DNA of 46,705 bases, from contig NZ_FQXU01000021.1 in assembly GCF_900130055.1 (NCBI RefSeq), positions 1 through 46,705 of the forward strand, written 5' to 3'. Position 1 is the first letter of the stretch, and every line of letters begins with the position of its first letter. Below, in pieces: positions 24,334 through 35,670 of this stretch. Source of the stretch: Clostridium intestinale DSM 6191 (GTDB lineage Bacteria; Bacillota; Clostridia; Clostridiales; Clostridiaceae). Under the pieces are notes generated by a model that saw only the letters and a list, made by a program, of their open reading frames with translations, was not told where the DNA came from and ran no database searches. The translations under genes and the position numbers were made by a program.

Positions 24334-26070
24334 ATGGAGATGAAGTTTTTGAAGCATTATAAGAAGTATATAAAAAAATATAAAAAACCATTTATTATAG
24401 CATTATTTTTTCTATCCATAGAGGCCATTTGTGATCTTATGCAGCCAACTATAATGTCAAAGATAGTTGATGAAGGCGTTGCTAGTAGAAATATGGATTA
24501 TGTTTTAGTAAATACGCTAATTATGTTTGGAGTGACTCTTATGGGAGCTATAGGAGCTACTATGAGGAGTATAATAGCAAGTCATGTATCTCAAAAGTTT
24601 GGGAGAGATTTAAGAGTTGATATGTATGAGAAGATTCAAAGTTTTTCCTTTGATAATATAGATAATTTTGATAAAGCTTCATTGGTTACTAGACTTACTA
24701 ATGATGTTAATCAGGTGCAGATGTTTGTAAATGGAATGATGAGGGTTTTTGTTAAGGCGCCTATGTTATGTATAGGAAGCTTAATAATGGCTTCTAGATT
24801 AAATTTATCTTTATCAGTAATTTTTTTAATAATAATTCCACTCGTTATTGGGATAATAATTTTAAATATGAGGATAGGATACCCTAATTTTAGAAAGATA
24901 CAAAAATCTTTGGACAATGTTAATAGTAATATAAGAGAGTATTTATCTGGGGTTAGAGTTGTTAAAGCATTTAATAGGTTTAAATACGAAGAAGAACGAT
25001 TTGGTAAGAAAAATGATGAACTTTTTAATATTTCTACTAAGGCTATGAAGACTATAGCCATATTTAGTCCAACTATTACGGCTACAGTTAATATTGGAAT
25101 AATAGCAGTGCTTTGGCTAGGTAATATAAAGATAAATAACGGCAGTATACAGGTCGGAGCAGTTATGGCATTTATAAATTATATGACTCAAATACTGTCT
25201 TCTCTTATGACCATGACCTTTGTGTTTAATATGTTTGTTAAAGCCAGAGCATCTTCTGAGAGAATAGTTGAAGTTTTTGATCAAGAACCAACTATAGAAA
25301 ATGGGGATGAAGAAGTTAAAAAGGGAGAATTACAAATAAGTTTTGAAGATGTAAGCTTCACTTATAGTGGGGGAGTTAGGGAAGCTGCTCTTAAAAACAT
25401 CAGCCTTAATATTAATTCTGGCGAGCTTTTGGGAATAATAGGGTCTACGGGTTCTGGGAAGAGCACTTTAGTTAAATTGCTCCTTAGATTTTATGATGTT
25501 ACTAAGGGAAAGATAAAAATCAATGGAGTTGATATAAAGAATATTTCTATGGAAAGTTTAAGAGATAGGATTTCTATAGTTCCTCAGGCTTCTTTATTAT
25601 TTACAGGAAGTATAGTAGATAATATAAGGTGGGGGAAGGCTGATGCTACTATGGAAGAGGTTATAAATGCAGCTTCATTAGCAGAGGCTCATAAATTTAT
25701 ATTAAAACAGGCAAAAGGATATGACACAAAACTCGGTCAAGGTGGAGTGAATCTCTCTGGAGGACAAAAACAGAGGATATCAATAGCTAGAGCGCTAATT
25801 AAAAAACCTCATATCTTGATATTAGATGATTCAACTAGTGCTGTAGATGTTACTACTGAAAAGAAAATAAAAGAAGGATTAAAGAAGTTCTCAAAAGACT
25901 TAGTTACTATAATAATATCTCAAAAAATAACATCAGTAATAGAAGCAGATAATATACTGGTACTTGATGATGGAGAGATAGCAGGTTTAGGTTCTCATGA
26001 TGAGCTTATGGATGGCTGCAGTGTGTATAAGGATATATTTAATTCTCAGATTGGGAAGGAGTTAATATAA
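24334..26070 (+). CDS. Heterodimeric ABC exporter subunit with degenerate ATPase site
   Basis: 578 residues: six transmembrane helices (about 1-310) then an ATP-binding domain. Walker A is GSTGSGKST and the signature LSGGQ is canonical, but Walker B reads LILDDSTSAVD with Asp instead of the catalytic Glu, and the H-loop His is Gln (IISQKIT). Those are the hallmarks of the degenerate half in TM287/288-type heterodimers, where this subunit's own ATP site is non-hydrolytic. It pairs with the next gene, which overlaps it by one base (TAATG). The substrate (drug or lipid) is unknown. The upstream in-frame choice is ATG 24334 or ATG 24340; neither has an ideal ribosome site. Confidence 0.93.
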   Translation: MEMKFLKHYKKYIKKYKKPFIIALFFLSIEAICDLMQPTIMSKIVDEGVASRNMDYVLVNTLIMFGVTLMGAIGATMRSIIASHVSQKFGRDLRVDMYEKIQSFSFDNIDNFDKASLVTRLTNDVNQVQMFVNGMMRVFVKAPMLCIGSLIMASRLNLSLSVIFLIIIPLVIGIIILNMRIGYPNFRKIQKSLDNVNSNIREYLSGVRVVKAFNRFKYEEERFGKKNDELFNISTKAMKTIAIFSPTITATVNIGIIAVLWLGNIKINNGSIQVGAVMAFINYMTQILSSLMTMTFVFNMFVKARASSERIVEVFDQEPTIENGDEEVKKGELQISFEDVSFTYSGGVREAALKNISLNINSGELLGIIGSTGSGKSTLVKLLLRFYDVTKGKIKINGVDIKNISMESLRDRISIVPQASLLFTGSIVDNIRWGKADATMEEVINAASLAEAHKFILKQAKGYDTKLGQGGVNLSGGQKQRISIARALIKKPHILILDDSTSAVDVTTEKKIKEGLKKFSKDLVTIIISQKITSVIEADNILVLDDGEIAGLGSHDELMDGCSVYKDIFNSQIGKELI

Positions 26071-27926
26071 TGGGAGAAAAAAATAAGAAGATAGACGAAA
26101 TACCTTCCATAAATATATCTGGAAGAAGAACTACAAAAGGCATGGATAGATTTGCTCCTAAAGCTAAACCTAAGAATTTTAAGAGAACTCTAAAAAGAAT
26201 TTTTGGATATATTTCTAGTGAGAAAAGATCCCTTGTAGTTATATTTAGTTTAATAATAATAGATAGCTTTATAGGACTTATGGCACCATATCTAATAGGT
26301 AGAGCTATTGATTATATGGCAGATTTTCAGGGGACTAAAAATTCAAGTGGTTTAATAATAGTGATATTTGTTTTACTTATTTCTTATATAGTAAGCGGAG
26401 GAATAAATATTGCTGAAGGTAGAATCATGGCAAAAATATCTCAAGGAATTGTTAGAAAGTTAAGAGGAAATTTATTTTCTAAACTGCATAAGCTACCTAT
26501 AAGCTTTTTTGATACTCACAGCCATGGAGAAGTTATGAGCAGACTTACTAATGATATTGAAAATGTAAGTAGTACTGTTTCTAGCTCAACTACTCAGTTA
26601 ATGTCTGGAGTAATAACAATATTAGGGTCATTTATAATGATGCTTATTTTAAGCCCGATTTTGACACTTGCAAGTTTAATAACAGTACCTTTGGTAGGAG
26701 GGTTAACAAAAGTAATAGCCAGTAAAACTAAGGTTTTATTTAAGAAGCAACAAGTTGAGCTTGGAAATTTAAATGGATATATAGAGGAAACCATATCCGG
26801 AGTTGATATAGTGAAGGCTTTTAATCGTGAAAAAGAAGCTATGGATTCCTTTAGGGGGATTAATGATAGACTTTGTGAGGTTGGATTAAAGGCTCAGATT
26901 TGGTCAGGATTTTTAATGCCTATCATGAATGTAATAAATAATATAGGTTTTATGGCTGTAGCTTCTGTTGGAGGTATACTTGCTGTTAAGGGACTTATAA
27001 CTGTAGGACTAATAGCCAGTTTTTTAAGTTATTCAAGACAATTCTCTAGACCTTTAAATGATTTGGCAAGTATATTTAATAATTTGCAATCTGCAGTGGC
27101 TGGAGCTGAGAGGGTATTTGAGATTTTAGATGAAAATGAAGAGAGTGTAGATAGCGAGGAATCTAAGAAGATAACAAATCCTAAGGGTGAAGTTGTATTC
27201 AATAATGTGAGTTTTGGATATTCAAAAGATATAAGTGTATTAAAAAACATAAGTTTTAGTGCTAAGGAGGGAAGTTCTACTGCTTTAGTTGGAGCTACAG
27301 GAGCTGGAAAAACCACAATAATAAGTTTACTTACTAGATTTTATGAGGTTACGGATGGAAGTATATTAATAGACGGAGAAGATATACGTAAATATACAAG
27401 AGACAGTTTGAGGAATATATTTGGTATAGTACTTCAAGATACTTATCTATTTAGTGAAAGTATAAAAGATAATATACGTTATGGAAATCCAAAGGCTACA
27501 GATGAGGAAATAGAAAAAGCAGCAAAATTGGCCTGCGCAGATAGTTTTATAAAAAGACTTCCAGAAGGATATGAAACTAAAATTGTAGAAGGGGGAAGTA
27601 ACCTTAGCCAAGGTCAAAGGCAACTTATAACTATTGCTAGAGCTATGTTATCTAAACCTTCTATATTGATTTTAGATGAGGCAACAAGTAGCGTTGATAC
27701 TCGTACAGAAAAGCAAGTTCAAAAAGGTATGTTAAATATAATGAAGGGAAGAACTAGCTTTATTATAGCGCATAGATTAAGTACTATTAGAGATGCAGAT
27801 AATATACTTGTTGTTGGAAACGGGGAAATTTTAGAAAGTGGAAATCATTATGAACTATTAGATAAAAAAGGTGTATATTACAATATGTACTTTAGCCAGT
27901 TTAATAACGAAACTAATGATATTTAG
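26070..27926 (+). CDS. Heterodimeric ABC exporter subunit with catalytic ATPase site
   Basis: 618 residues: an N-terminal cytoplasmic extension of about 45 residues, six transmembrane helices and an ATP-binding domain with Walker A GATGAGKTT, Walker B LILDEATSSVD (catalytic Glu present) and H-loop IIAHRLS. Its signature is LSQGQ rather than LSGGQ, so the degenerate composite site is completed by its partner's altered Walker B and this altered signature, as in TM288. Translationally coupled to the preceding subunit gene. Confidence 0.93.
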   Translation: MGEKNKKIDEIPSINISGRRTTKGMDRFAPKAKPKNFKRTLKRIFGYISSEKRSLVVIFSLIIIDSFIGLMAPYLIGRAIDYMADFQGTKNSSGLIIVIFVLLISYIVSGGINIAEGRIMAKISQGIVRKLRGNLFSKLHKLPISFFDTHSHGEVMSRLTNDIENVSSTVSSSTTQLMSGVITILGSFIMMLILSPILTLASLITVPLVGGLTKVIASKTKVLFKKQQVELGNLNGYIEETISGVDIVKAFNREKEAMDSFRGINDRLCEVGLKAQIWSGFLMPIMNVINNIGFMAVASVGGILAVKGLITVGLIASFLSYSRQFSRPLNDLASIFNNLQSAVAGAERVFEILDENEESVDSEESKKITNPKGEVVFNNVSFGYSKDISVLKNISFSAKEGSSTALVGATGAGKTTIISLLTRFYEVTDGSILIDGEDIRKYTRDSLRNIFGIVLQDTYLFSESIKDNIRYGNPKATDEEIEKAAKLACADSFIKRLPEGYETKIVEGGSNLSQGQRQLITIARAMLSKPSILILDEATSSVDTRTEKQVQKGMLNIMKGRTSFIIAHRLSTIRDADNILVVGNGEILESGNHYELLDKKGVYYNMYFSQFNNETNDI

Positions 27927-27984
27927 TTATGGTGTATGTTATAATTGAAACTGATAAAATACTGTAAGATAAGGGGTATGGTTG

Positions 27985-28752
27985 ATGCGAAAAATGCTAG
28001 CTACTGATTTAGATGGAACTTTAGTAGAGGGTTTTGATATTACAGATGATAATATTAAGGCAGTAAAAAAACTAGAAGAACTAGGACACGCTATAGCAAT
28101 TACTACTGGAAGACCCTACAATGGAGTAGAGTTTTTGAAAAGTAAATATGACATAACAGCGGACTACTTTGTTCTACTAAATGGAGCACTTATTTTTGAT
28201 AAGGATTTAAATCTAATGCATAGCGAGGAGTTAGATTTAAATATATGTGATTCAGTTATTAAGGATTTTAGACATAGAACTACTGGGGTGGCTCTAGAAA
28301 CTGGGTTTACTACTTATATAGTAGGTAGAGGTTTTGAAAATTTTAAGGTTCCTAGCATGAAAAGTATAGATACCTTAGTAGAGTTAGGAGATGACAAGGT
28401 ATCATTACTTTGCTTCGAGTTTCAGGGGAAGGATGCAGCCTATATTAAAGAAGTTTGTGATGATATCAATAAAAAGTATGGGGATTATCTTGTAGCTTAT
28501 AGAAATACTAGATATATAGATATAGTTAAGGTAGGTTGTTCAAAAGGAAATGCCTTAGAAATGATTATGGAAAAAGAGATAATAGATGCAAGCAGAGTTT
28601 ACTCTATAGGAGACTCATGGAATGATTTATCAATGTTTAAAGTCGCAGGAAATTCCTTTACTTTTACAAGCTCAGAGGAAAGCTTAAAAGAGCATGTAGA
28701 CTATGTAGTTGATTCAGTAAGTGAATGTATATTAAATAATATGGTATCATAA
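27985..28752 (+). CDS. HAD-superfamily phosphatase, Cof type
   Basis: 255 residues with HAD motif I DLDGT near the N-terminus, motif II (AITTGRPY), a C2B-type cap and motif IV GDSWNDLSMF. Such enzymes dephosphorylate sugar phosphates or flavin intermediates; the substrate is not predictable. ATG 27985 is chosen (AAGGGG eight bases upstream); an in-frame TTG lies one codon before. It lies 58 bases after the ABC exporter. Confidence 0.9.
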   Translation: MRKMLATDLDGTLVEGFDITDDNIKAVKKLEELGHAIAITTGRPYNGVEFLKSKYDITADYFVLLNGALIFDKDLNLMHSEELDLNICDSVIKDFRHRTTGVALETGFTTYIVGRGFENFKVPSMKSIDTLVELGDDKVSLLCFEFQGKDAAYIKEVCDDINKKYGDYLVAYRNTRYIDIVKVGCSKGNALEMIMEKEIIDASRVYSIGDSWNDLSMFKVAGNSFTFTSSEESLKEHVDYVVDSVSECILNNMVS

Positions 28753-28855
28753 CTTTAAATAGGTATGGTATTAACATATTATTAATGAAATCAGATGCAT
28801 ATTATCAAAAGTATACGGTTAGAATAATAAATTTAAACAAAACAAAAAATAACAG

Positions 28856-28884
28856 TTGATTTTTTAATAGTATGAGAATATAAT
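28856..28884 (+). promoter_or_regulatory. Promoter of glnA
   Basis: -35 TTGATT (28856-28861), 17-base spacer, -10 TATAAT (28879-28884). Transcription would begin near 28892, giving a ~125-base leader before glnA. Confidence 0.85.
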
Positions 28885-28901
28885 ATTAACAAGATTTAGT
28901 C

Positions 28902-28968
28902 GAACAACGGTGTTCTACAGAGTTACTTACAAATTTTTAAAAGTATTTCTAGTAGTGCGCCGTTTTAT
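28902..28968 (+). promoter_or_regulatory. glnA leader with ANTAR-type hexaloop hairpin and terminator
   Basis: GAAC (28902-28905) and GTTC (28912-28915) enclose the hexaloop AACGGT, with A at position 1 and G at position 4 as in ANTAR-protein targets. The hairpin overlaps the 5' arm of a terminator: ACGGTGTTCTAC (28907-28918) pairs with GTAGTGCGCCGT (28952-28963), with one mismatch and two wobbles, followed by TTTTATT. An ANTAR regulator gene follows glnA. ANTAR targets normally have two hexaloop hairpins; I could not find a convincing second one. Confidence 0.65.
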
Positions 28969-29015
28969 TGCATATGTAATTTTGCAAATAATTAATGCGA
29001 AAAGGGGAGTATATT

Positions 29016-30347
29016 ATGGCAAAGTATTCTAAAGAGGATATTATTAATATCGTTAAAGAAAATGGTATTAAATTTATAAGACTTCAATTCACTGATTTAT
29101 TTGGAACACTTAAAAATGTTGCGATAACTGATAGTCAACTTGAAAAGGCTTTAAATAATGAGTGTATGTTTGATGGGTCTTCTATAGACGGTTTTGTAAG
29201 AATAGAAGAATCAGACATGTATCTTAGACCAGATTTAGATACATTCGTTATTTTCCCATGGAGACCTCAACAAGGTAAAGTTGCAAGATTAATTTGTGAT
29301 GTTTATAGACCAGACGGAACTCCATTTGAAGGAGATCCAAGAAATATATTAAAGAAAGTATTAAAAGAAGCTGAAGAGTTAGGTTACAGCATGAATGTTG
29401 GACCAGAATGTGAATTCTTCTTATTTAATACAGATGAAAAAGGTGAACCTACTACAGTAACTCACGATGAAGCTGGATACTTTGACTTAGGACCAGTAGA
29501 TTTAGGAGAAAATGCTAGAAGAGATATGAGTCTTGCATTAGAAGAAATGGGCTTTGAGATAGAAGCATCTCACCATGAAGTTGCAGCAGGACAACACGAA
29601 ATAGATTTTAAGTATGCAGATGCACTTACAACAGCTGATAATATAATGACTTTTAAATTAGTTGTTAAAACAATAGCTCAAAGACATGGAGTGCATGCTA
29701 CATTCATGCCTAAACCTGTATATGGAATTAATGGTTCAGGAATGCATGTTAATATGTCATTAAGTAAAGATGGAAAAAATGCTTTTGTTGATGAGAATGG
29801 AGAATTAGGTTTAAGTAAAACTGCATACAGTTTTATAGCAGGTCTTGTTGATAATATTAAGGGAATAGCAGCTATAACTAATCCTTTAGTTAACTCATAT
29901 AAGAGATTAGTTCCAGGTTATGAAGCACCAGTTTATATAGCATGGTCTGGAAGTAACAGAACATGTCTAGTAAGAGTACCAGCTTCAAGAGGTGCTGGAA
30001 CAAGAGTAGAATTAAGATGTCCAGATCCAAGCTCAAATCCATATTTAGTATTAGCTACATTGCTTTCAGCTGGTCTAGAAGGAATAAAGAAAGATCTTAC
30101 ACCTCCACCATCTGCTGAAAAGAATATATTTAAGATGAATGAAGATGAAAGAGAAGCAGAAGGAATAGATTCGTTACCAGGAAGCTTAGAAGAAGCCATT
30201 AAATATATGAAAGAAAGTGAATTGGTGAGAAAAACATTAGGTGAACATGCATTTAACACTTATTTAAAGGCTAAATCCTCTGAATATAAAGATTATGCTA
30301 TAAGCGTTCACCAATGGGAAATTGACAACTATATCAAGAAATATTAA
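29016..30347 (+). CDS. glnA: Glutamine synthetase, type I
   Basis: Makes glutamine from glutamate, ammonia and ATP in the cytoplasm; with GltBD it forms the GS/GOGAT route. 443 residues, the GSI-alpha length. Motifs include [10 protein letters not shown], the Mg-binding FDGSSIDGF and [17 protein letters not shown], the ATP-binding [10 protein letters not shown], and [14 protein letters not shown]-like [15 protein letters not shown]. The adenylylation-loop Tyr context of GSI-beta is not evident. I start at ATG 29016, six bases after AGGGGAG, and not at the ATG seven codons upstream that lies before this ribosome site. First gene of glnA-ANTAR. Confidence 0.96.
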   Translation: MAKYSKEDIINIVKENGIKFIRLQFTDLFGTLKNVAITDSQLEKALNNECMFDGSSIDGFVRIEESDMYLRPDLDTFVIFPWRPQQGKVARLICDVYRPDGTPFEGDPRNILKKVLKEAEELGYSMNVGPECEFFLFNTDEKGEPTTVTHDEAGYFDLGPVDLGENARRDMSLALEEMGFEIEASHHEVAAGQHEIDFKYADALTTADNIMTFKLVVKTIAQRHGVHATFMPKPVYGINGSGMHVNMSLSKDGKNAFVDENGELGLSKTAYSFIAGLVDNIKGIAAITNPLVNSYKRLVPGYEAPVYIAWSGSNRTCLVRVPASRGAGTRVELRCPDPSSNPYLVLATLLSAGLEGIKKDLTPPPSAEKNIFKMNEDEREAEGIDSLPGSLEEAIKYMKESELVRKTLGEHAFNTYLKAKSSEYKDYAISVHQWEIDNYIKKY

Positions 30348-30369
30348 TCAGAAAAAAGGTGAGTTTGCC

Positions 30370-30930
30370 ATGGACTTTCGCAGAGGAATAATTATAGCCT
30401 TAAACAATATTGATACAGCTAAAAAGGTAGAGATTATTTTAAGAAATGAAGGATACGAAGTACTTGGAGTATGTACTTCAGCTAATGATTTAATAAGAAG
30501 AGCCATGCAAGAATCTCCTAGCTTAATAATAATGAGTTATAAGCTTTCTGAAATGACAATTATAGATATTAGTAGTAATCTAGGTGATATATGCGGATTC
30601 TTGGCTATAGTAAATGAACCCTACAAATCCTTCGTTCAAGAAGAAACGGATATATATTGCATAAGTAATCCTATATCTAAACCAGTTCTATTAAATGCTG
30701 TTGATTTAATCTTTCAAAGTCAAAGAAGAATAATGAAGCTTAGAGAACAAGTTGAGAAGTTAGAACACAGCATTGAAGATAGGAAGCTTGTTGAAAAAGC
30801 AAAGGGAATCTTAATGACGAATAAAGGACTTTCTGAAAAGGAAGCTTTTAGATACATTCAGAAGACAAGTATGAATAATGGACAAAAGATGAGTGAAGTT
30901 GCAAAGGCAATTCTTGCCCAAGAAACTTAA
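30370..30930 (+). CDS. ANTAR-domain antitermination regulator with a degenerate receiver
   Basis: 186 residues: an N-terminal receiver-like domain, a coiled-coil linker (about 115-135) and an ANTAR RNA-binding domain (LVEKAKGILMTNKGLSEKEAFRYIQ). In active receivers the phospho-acceptor Asp sits in a DLVLLD-type motif; here the aligned residue is Ser56 (SLIIMSYKL), so control by phosphorylation is unlikely and protein or ligand contact is more plausible. It lies 22 bases after glnA with AAAGGTGAG before ATG 30370. Its likely target is the leader of its own operon and possibly gltB. Confidence 0.9.
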   Translation: MDFRRGIIIALNNIDTAKKVEIILRNEGYEVLGVCTSANDLIRRAMQESPSLIIMSYKLSEMTIIDISSNLGDICGFLAIVNEPYKSFVQEETDIYCISNPISKPVLLNAVDLIFQSQRRIMKLREQVEKLEHSIEDRKLVEKAKGILMTNKGLSEKEAFRYIQKTSMNNGQKMSEVAKAILAQET

Positions 30931-30981
30931 CTTTCTTTACCAGTAAACCCCAACAATTTAACTTATTTTTTAATTGATTTT

Positions 30982-31014
30982 GCGAGTGCTATATTTTATG
31001 ATATAGTTACTCGC
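30982..31014 (+). other. Hairpin upstream of gltB
   Basis: GCGAGT-CTATAT (30982-30994) pairs with ATATAG-ACTCGC (31001-31014) with small bulges. The following TGTTTGTTCC is a weak T-tract. It could end the glnA operon or act as a leader element of gltB. The loop (TTTATG) does not match the ANTAR A1/G4 pattern. Confidence 0.5.
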
Positions 31015-31071
31015 TGTTTGTTCCTACAATGATATCAAAGGCGATATTAATAAACTAAGGGGGGGCTATAA

Positions 31072-34000
31072 ATGCACAAAAATTATCCAGAGAAAATGGG
31101 ATTATATAATCCTAGTTTTGAGCATGATGCATGCGGAATTGGTGCAGTTGCTAATATTAAAGGAATAAAGACACATAAGGTTTTAGAGGATGCTCTAAAC
31201 ATTTTAATCAACTTGGAACATAGGGGTGGAATAGGTTCAGAAGAAAACACAGGAGATGGTGCGGGAGTATTATTTCAAATACCGCATAGATTCTTCAAAC
31301 AAGAAGCCCAAAAACTTGGAGTAATTCTGCCACAAGCAGGAGATTATGCAGTAGCAATGGTGTTCCTACCTCAGAAGGAAACTATGAGGATAGAAGCAAA
31401 AACTCTTTTTGAGGAAACTCTTAAAGAAGAGGGAGTTAAATTGTTAGCGTGGAGAAAGGTGCCAGTAAATTCTAAGGATTTAGGGGAAACTGCGCTTTCT
31501 TGTATGCCATACATACTTCAAGCAATTGTTGAAAGACCAGAAGAAGTTAATAGGGGTATAGACTTCGAAAGAAAATTATACGTAGTTAGAAGAAAAGTTG
31601 AGAAAAAGGCTCTTAAAGATACTTTACTTCATGGAGAGACTTTCTACATTCCATCTTTTTCTTCTAGAACAATAGTTTATAAAGGAATGCTTTTAGCAAC
31701 TCAGCTTAAGGATTTCTATAGAGATCTAGGAAATGCTAAAGTAGAATCATCTTTAGCATTAGTACACTCAAGATATAGTACTAATACATTCCCAAGCTGG
31801 GAGAGAGCACATCCTAACAGATATATGATACACAATGGGGAAATTAATACATTAAGAGGTAATGTAAATAAAGTTCACTCAAGAGAAGCAAAACTTGTCT
31901 CAAAATACTTAGGTGAAGATTTAGGTAAGGTGTTGCCTATAATAGATCGTGAAGGATCAGATTCAGCCATTTTAGATAATACCTTAGAATTCTTATTAAT
32001 GAATGGTAGAGACTTGCCAAAAGCTGTAATGATGGCTATTCCTGAACCATGGGCTAAAAATGAAACTATGAGTAAGGAAAAAAGAGATTTTTATGAATAT
32101 TATGCTACTATGATGGAACCATGGGATGGTCCTGCTGCCATAGTATTTACTGATGGAGAAAAATTAGGTGCCGTTTTAGATAGAAATGGGCTTAGACCAG
32201 CTAGATATTATGTAACAGATGATGATTATTTAATACTTTCATCTGAAGTAGGGGTATTAGATGTTGAGCCTCATAAGGTAGTTGAAAAGAATAGACTAAC
32301 TCCAGGTAAAATGTTATTAGTTGACACTGTAAAGGGTGAATTAATAGATGATAAGGAATTAAAAGATAAGTATGCTAAAGAAAATCCTTATGGAGAATGG
32401 TTAAAAGAAAATCTTATAAATATAGAAGATATTGATGATATAGAAGTTAAGGATGAGGCTATAGAACCAGAAGAAAGAGCGAAACTTCAGAAATCTTTTG
32501 GTTATTCTTATGAAGATTTAAAGAATAATATTTTAAAGATGGCAGAAGTGGGAGAAGAAGCTCTAGGAGCTATGGGTATAGATACTCCGCTTGCTGTATT
32601 ATCAGAAAAACCTCAACCGTTATTCAACTACTTCAAGCAACTATTTGCTCAGGTTACTAACCCTCCAATAGATGCTATAAGAGAAGAAATAGTTACAGCT
32701 ACAGATGTTTTCTTAGGTACAGAAAGAAACTTATTAGAAGATGTTAAAGAAAATTGTAGACAAATAAAACTTAGTTCTCCAATATTATCAAATGAAAACT
32801 TCTTAAAAATTAAAAATATAAACAGAGAAGGCTTTAAGGTTAAGACTTTAAGCATATTGTTTGATAAAAATAAAGGTGAAAATGCTTTAGAAGAAGCTTT
32901 AGAAGGTTTATTTAATGAAGCTGATAAAGCATTTGCGGATGGATATAATGTATTAATACTTAGTGATAGAGGAGTAGATAAAAATAATATTTCTATTCCA
33001 TCACTACTAGCAGTTTCTTCTCTTCATCATCATTTAGTAAGAAAGGGTGCAAGAACATCCTTAGCTCTTATACTTGAAAGTGGAGAACCAAGAGAAATAC
33101 ATCATTTTGCTACGTTATTAGGTTTTGGAGCTTCAGCTATAAATCCTTATTTAGCATATGAATCTATAAGAGAACTTATTGAGGAAGAGTTATTAGAAAT
33201 TCCTTATGAAAAAGGTGTCTACCATTTTAATAAAGCAATACTTAAGGGAATAGTTAAGATATTATCTAAAATGGGTATATCTACTATACAATCTTACCAA
33301 GGAGCACAAATATTTGAGGCTCTAGGAATTGCAGACAAGGTAATAGATAAATACTTCACTAATACTATAAGTAGAATTGGTGGAATAGAGATAAAGGATA
33401 TACAAAAAGAAGCTGAATTAAGACATGCAACTGCATTTGATAAGAGAGGACTTACTCTAGATTTAACTTTAGATTCAGTGGGAAGCCACAAGTTTAGAAG
33501 TAATCAAGAAGAACATATGTATAATCCTCTAACAATTCACAAGCTTCAAGAAGCTGCAAAAACAGCTGATTATAGATTGTTTAAAGAATATACTTCTTTA
33601 TTAAACCAAGAAGAAAGTACATTAACATTAAGAGGATTAATTGACTTTGATTACTCAGGGGTATCAGTACCTTTAGATGAAGTAGAGTCAGTGGATTCAA
33701 TTGTTAAGAGATTTAAAACTGGCGCTATGTCTTATGGTTCTATATCTAAAGAAGCACATGAAACTTTAGCTATAGCTATGAATAGATTAGGTGGAAAATC
33801 TAATACTGGTGAAGGTGGAGAAGACCCAGAAAGATGGATACTAGATGAAAATGGAGATTCTAGAAATTCAGCTATAAAACAAGTAGCATCAGGTAGATTT
33901 GGAGTTACTTCAGAATACTTAGTAAATGCTAAAGAGTTACAAATAAAAATGGCTCAAGGAGCAAAACCAGGTGAAGGAGGGCAACTTCCAGCTAGTAAGG

Positions 34001-35655
34001 TATACCCATGGGTTGCTAAAACTAGAAGATCAACTACAGGGGTTGGTTTAATATCGCCACCACCACACCATGATATATACTCAATAGAAGATTTAGCACA
34101 GTTAATATATGACCTTAAAAACTCTAATACAGGAGCAAGAGTATCTGTTAAACTTGTTTCTGAAGGTGGAGTTGGAACTATAGCAGCTGGAGTTGCTAAA
34201 GGTGGAGCAGATGTTATCCTTATATCAGGTTATGATGGAGGAACTGGTGCATCACCAAGAACATCTATTCAACATGCAGGATTACCATGGGAGCTTGGAC
34301 TTGCAGAAGCTCATCAAACTCTAGTTATGAATAACCTTAGAGAAAGAGTAGTAGTTGAAGCTGATGGTAAACTTATGACTGGTAAAGATGTAGCTATTGC
34401 AGCTTTATTAGGTGCAGAAGAATTTGGATTTGCTACAGCTCCATTAGTAGTTATAGGCTGCGTAATGATGAGAGTATGTAATTTAGATACATGTCCAGTA
34501 GGTATAGCAACTCAAAATGAAGAGCTAAGAAAAAGATTTGCTGGAAAACCTGATTACGTAGTTAACTTCATGAGATTCATAGCTGAAGAGTTAAGAGAAT
34601 ACATGGCTAAGCTTGGCTTTAGAAGTATCGATGAAATGGTTGGTAGATTCGATAAGTTAAAAGCTAAAGAAGATATTAAGGGTTGGAAAGCAAAGAAAGT
34701 TGATATAAATTCAATCATAAATGCTCCACAATTAGAAAAAGGGAAGGCTATAAGCTTTAAAGCAGACAAAGCTTATTCTCATAAATTAGATGAAGTTTTA
34801 GACAGTGAATTATTCTTAAAGTTAGCTAAAGATGCTCTAGAGAATGGAAATAAAGTTGATATAGAAGTTGATATAACTAATATAAATAGAACTTTAGGAA
34901 CTATATTAGGTTCAGAAATAACTAGAAAATATGATGCCTCAGGACTTCCAGAGGATACAATAACTATAAAATGTAATGGATCTGGAGGACAAAGTTTTGG
35001 CGCATTTGTACCTAGGGGGCTTACTTTAAAAATAGAAGGAGATTCTAACGACTACTTAGGTAAGGGATTATCAGGTGGTAAGCTTGTAGTTTATCCTTCA
35101 AAAGATAGTAAGTTTAAAGCTGAAGAGAATATAATAATAGGAAATGTTGCTTTATATGGAGCAACTTCTGGAAAAGTATTTATAAATGGTATAGCAGGAG
35201 AAAGATTCTGCGTAAGAAACTCTGGAGCTACAGCAGTAGTTGAAGGAGTAGGGGATCATGGCTGCGAGTACATGACTGGAGGTAGAGCTGTTATCTTAGG
35301 ATCAACAGGACTAAACTTTGGTGCAGGTATGAGTGGTGGAGTTGCTTATGTTCTTGATGAAGATGAAAGCTTTAAGAATAAAGTTAACTTACAAATGATT
35401 GCAGTAGAAGAATTAGGTGAAGAAGATATAGAAGAGCTTAAGGGTTTAATTGAAGAACACGTAGAAGCCACTGGATCTAATAAAGGAAAATCAATATTAG
35501 AAAACTTTAATGAGTTCTTACCTAAATTCCATAAGATTATGCCTCACGACTATAAGAGAATGCTTTCTATTGTAAAAGAGAAAGAGAAGCAAGGGCTTAA
35601 AGGTGAAGAAGCTTTAATAGCTGCATTTTATGAAAATACTAGGATTAACAAGTAG
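31072..35655 (+). CDS. gltB: Glutamate synthase, large subunit
   Basis: Transfers the amide of glutamine to 2-oxoglutarate, giving two glutamates. 1527 residues, normal for the alpha subunit. The class II amidotransferase nucleophile is Cys21 (HDACGIGAV) behind a 20-residue propeptide. The central and FMN-binding domains follow, with the [3Fe-4S] motif [12 protein letters not shown] (Cys1130, Cys1136, Cys1141) and a C-terminal GXGXG beta-helix (from about 1290). ATG 31072 has AAGGGGGGG upstream. It is followed after 15 bases by gltD. Confidence 0.97.
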   Translation: MHKNYPEKMGLYNPSFEHDACGIGAVANIKGIKTHKVLEDALNILINLEHRGGIGSEENTGDGAGVLFQIPHRFFKQEAQKLGVILPQAGDYAVAMVFLPQKETMRIEAKTLFEETLKEEGVKLLAWRKVPVNSKDLGETALSCMPYILQAIVERPEEVNRGIDFERKLYVVRRKVEKKALKDTLLHGETFYIPSFSSRTIVYKGMLLATQLKDFYRDLGNAKVESSLALVHSRYSTNTFPSWERAHPNRYMIHNGEINTLRGNVNKVHSREAKLVSKYLGEDLGKVLPIIDREGSDSAILDNTLEFLLMNGRDLPKAVMMAIPEPWAKNETMSKEKRDFYEYYATMMEPWDGPAAIVFTDGEKLGAVLDRNGLRPARYYVTDDDYLILSSEVGVLDVEPHKVVEKNRLTPGKMLLVDTVKGELIDDKELKDKYAKENPYGEWLKENLINIEDIDDIEVKDEAIEPEERAKLQKSFGYSYEDLKNNILKMAEVGEEALGAMGIDTPLAVLSEKPQPLFNYFKQLFAQVTNPPIDAIREEIVTATDVFLGTERNLLEDVKENCRQIKLSSPILSNENFLKIKNINREGFKVKTLSILFDKNKGENALEEALEGLFNEADKAFADGYNVLILSDRGVDKNNISIPSLLAVSSLHHHLVRKGARTSLALILESGEPREIHHFATLLGFGASAINPYLAYESIRELIEEELLEIPYEKGVYHFNKAILKGIVKILSKMGISTIQSYQGAQIFEALGIADKVIDKYFTNTISRIGGIEIKDIQKEAELRHATAFDKRGLTLDLTLDSVGSHKFRSNQEEHMYNPLTIHKLQEAAKTADYRLFKEYTSLLNQEESTLTLRGLIDFDYSGVSVPLDEVESVDSIVKRFKTGAMSYGSISKEAHETLAIAMNRLGGKSNTGEGGEDPERWILDENGDSRNSAIKQVASGRFGVTSEYLVNAKELQIKMAQGAKPGEGGQLPASKVYPWVAKTRRSTTGVGLISPPPHHDIYSIEDLAQLIYDLKNSNTGARVSVKLVSEGGVGTIAAGVAKGGADVILISGYDGGTGASPRTSIQHAGLPWELGLAEAHQTLVMNNLRERVVVEADGKLMTGKDVAIAALLGAEEFGFATAPLVVIGCVMMRVCNLDTCPVGIATQNEELRKRFAGKPDYVVNFMRFIAEELREYMAKLGFRSIDEMVGRFDKLKAKEDIKGWKAKKVDINSIINAPQLEKGKAISFKADKAYSHKLDEVLDSELFLKLAKDALENGNKVDIEVDITNINRTLGTILGSEITRKYDASGLPEDTITIKCNGSGGQSFGAFVPRGLTLKIEGDSNDYLGKGLSGGKLVVYPSKDSKFKAEENIIIGNVALYGATSGKVFINGIAGERFCVRNSGATAVVEGVGDHGCEYMTGGRAVILGSTGLNFGAGMSGGVAYVLDEDESFKNKVNLQMIAVEELGEEDIEELKGLIEEHVEATGSNKGKSILENFNEFLPKFHKIMPHDYKRMLSIVKEKEKQGLKGEEALIAAFYENTRINK

Positions 35656-35670
35656 GAGGGAGGAAGTATT

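Noticed and set aside
24334-26070. ABC subunit inactive because of a mutated Walker B and H-loop
   Set aside because: Asp for Glu and Gln for His are the normal degenerate site of TM287/288-type heterodimers, and the partner gene has the intact site.
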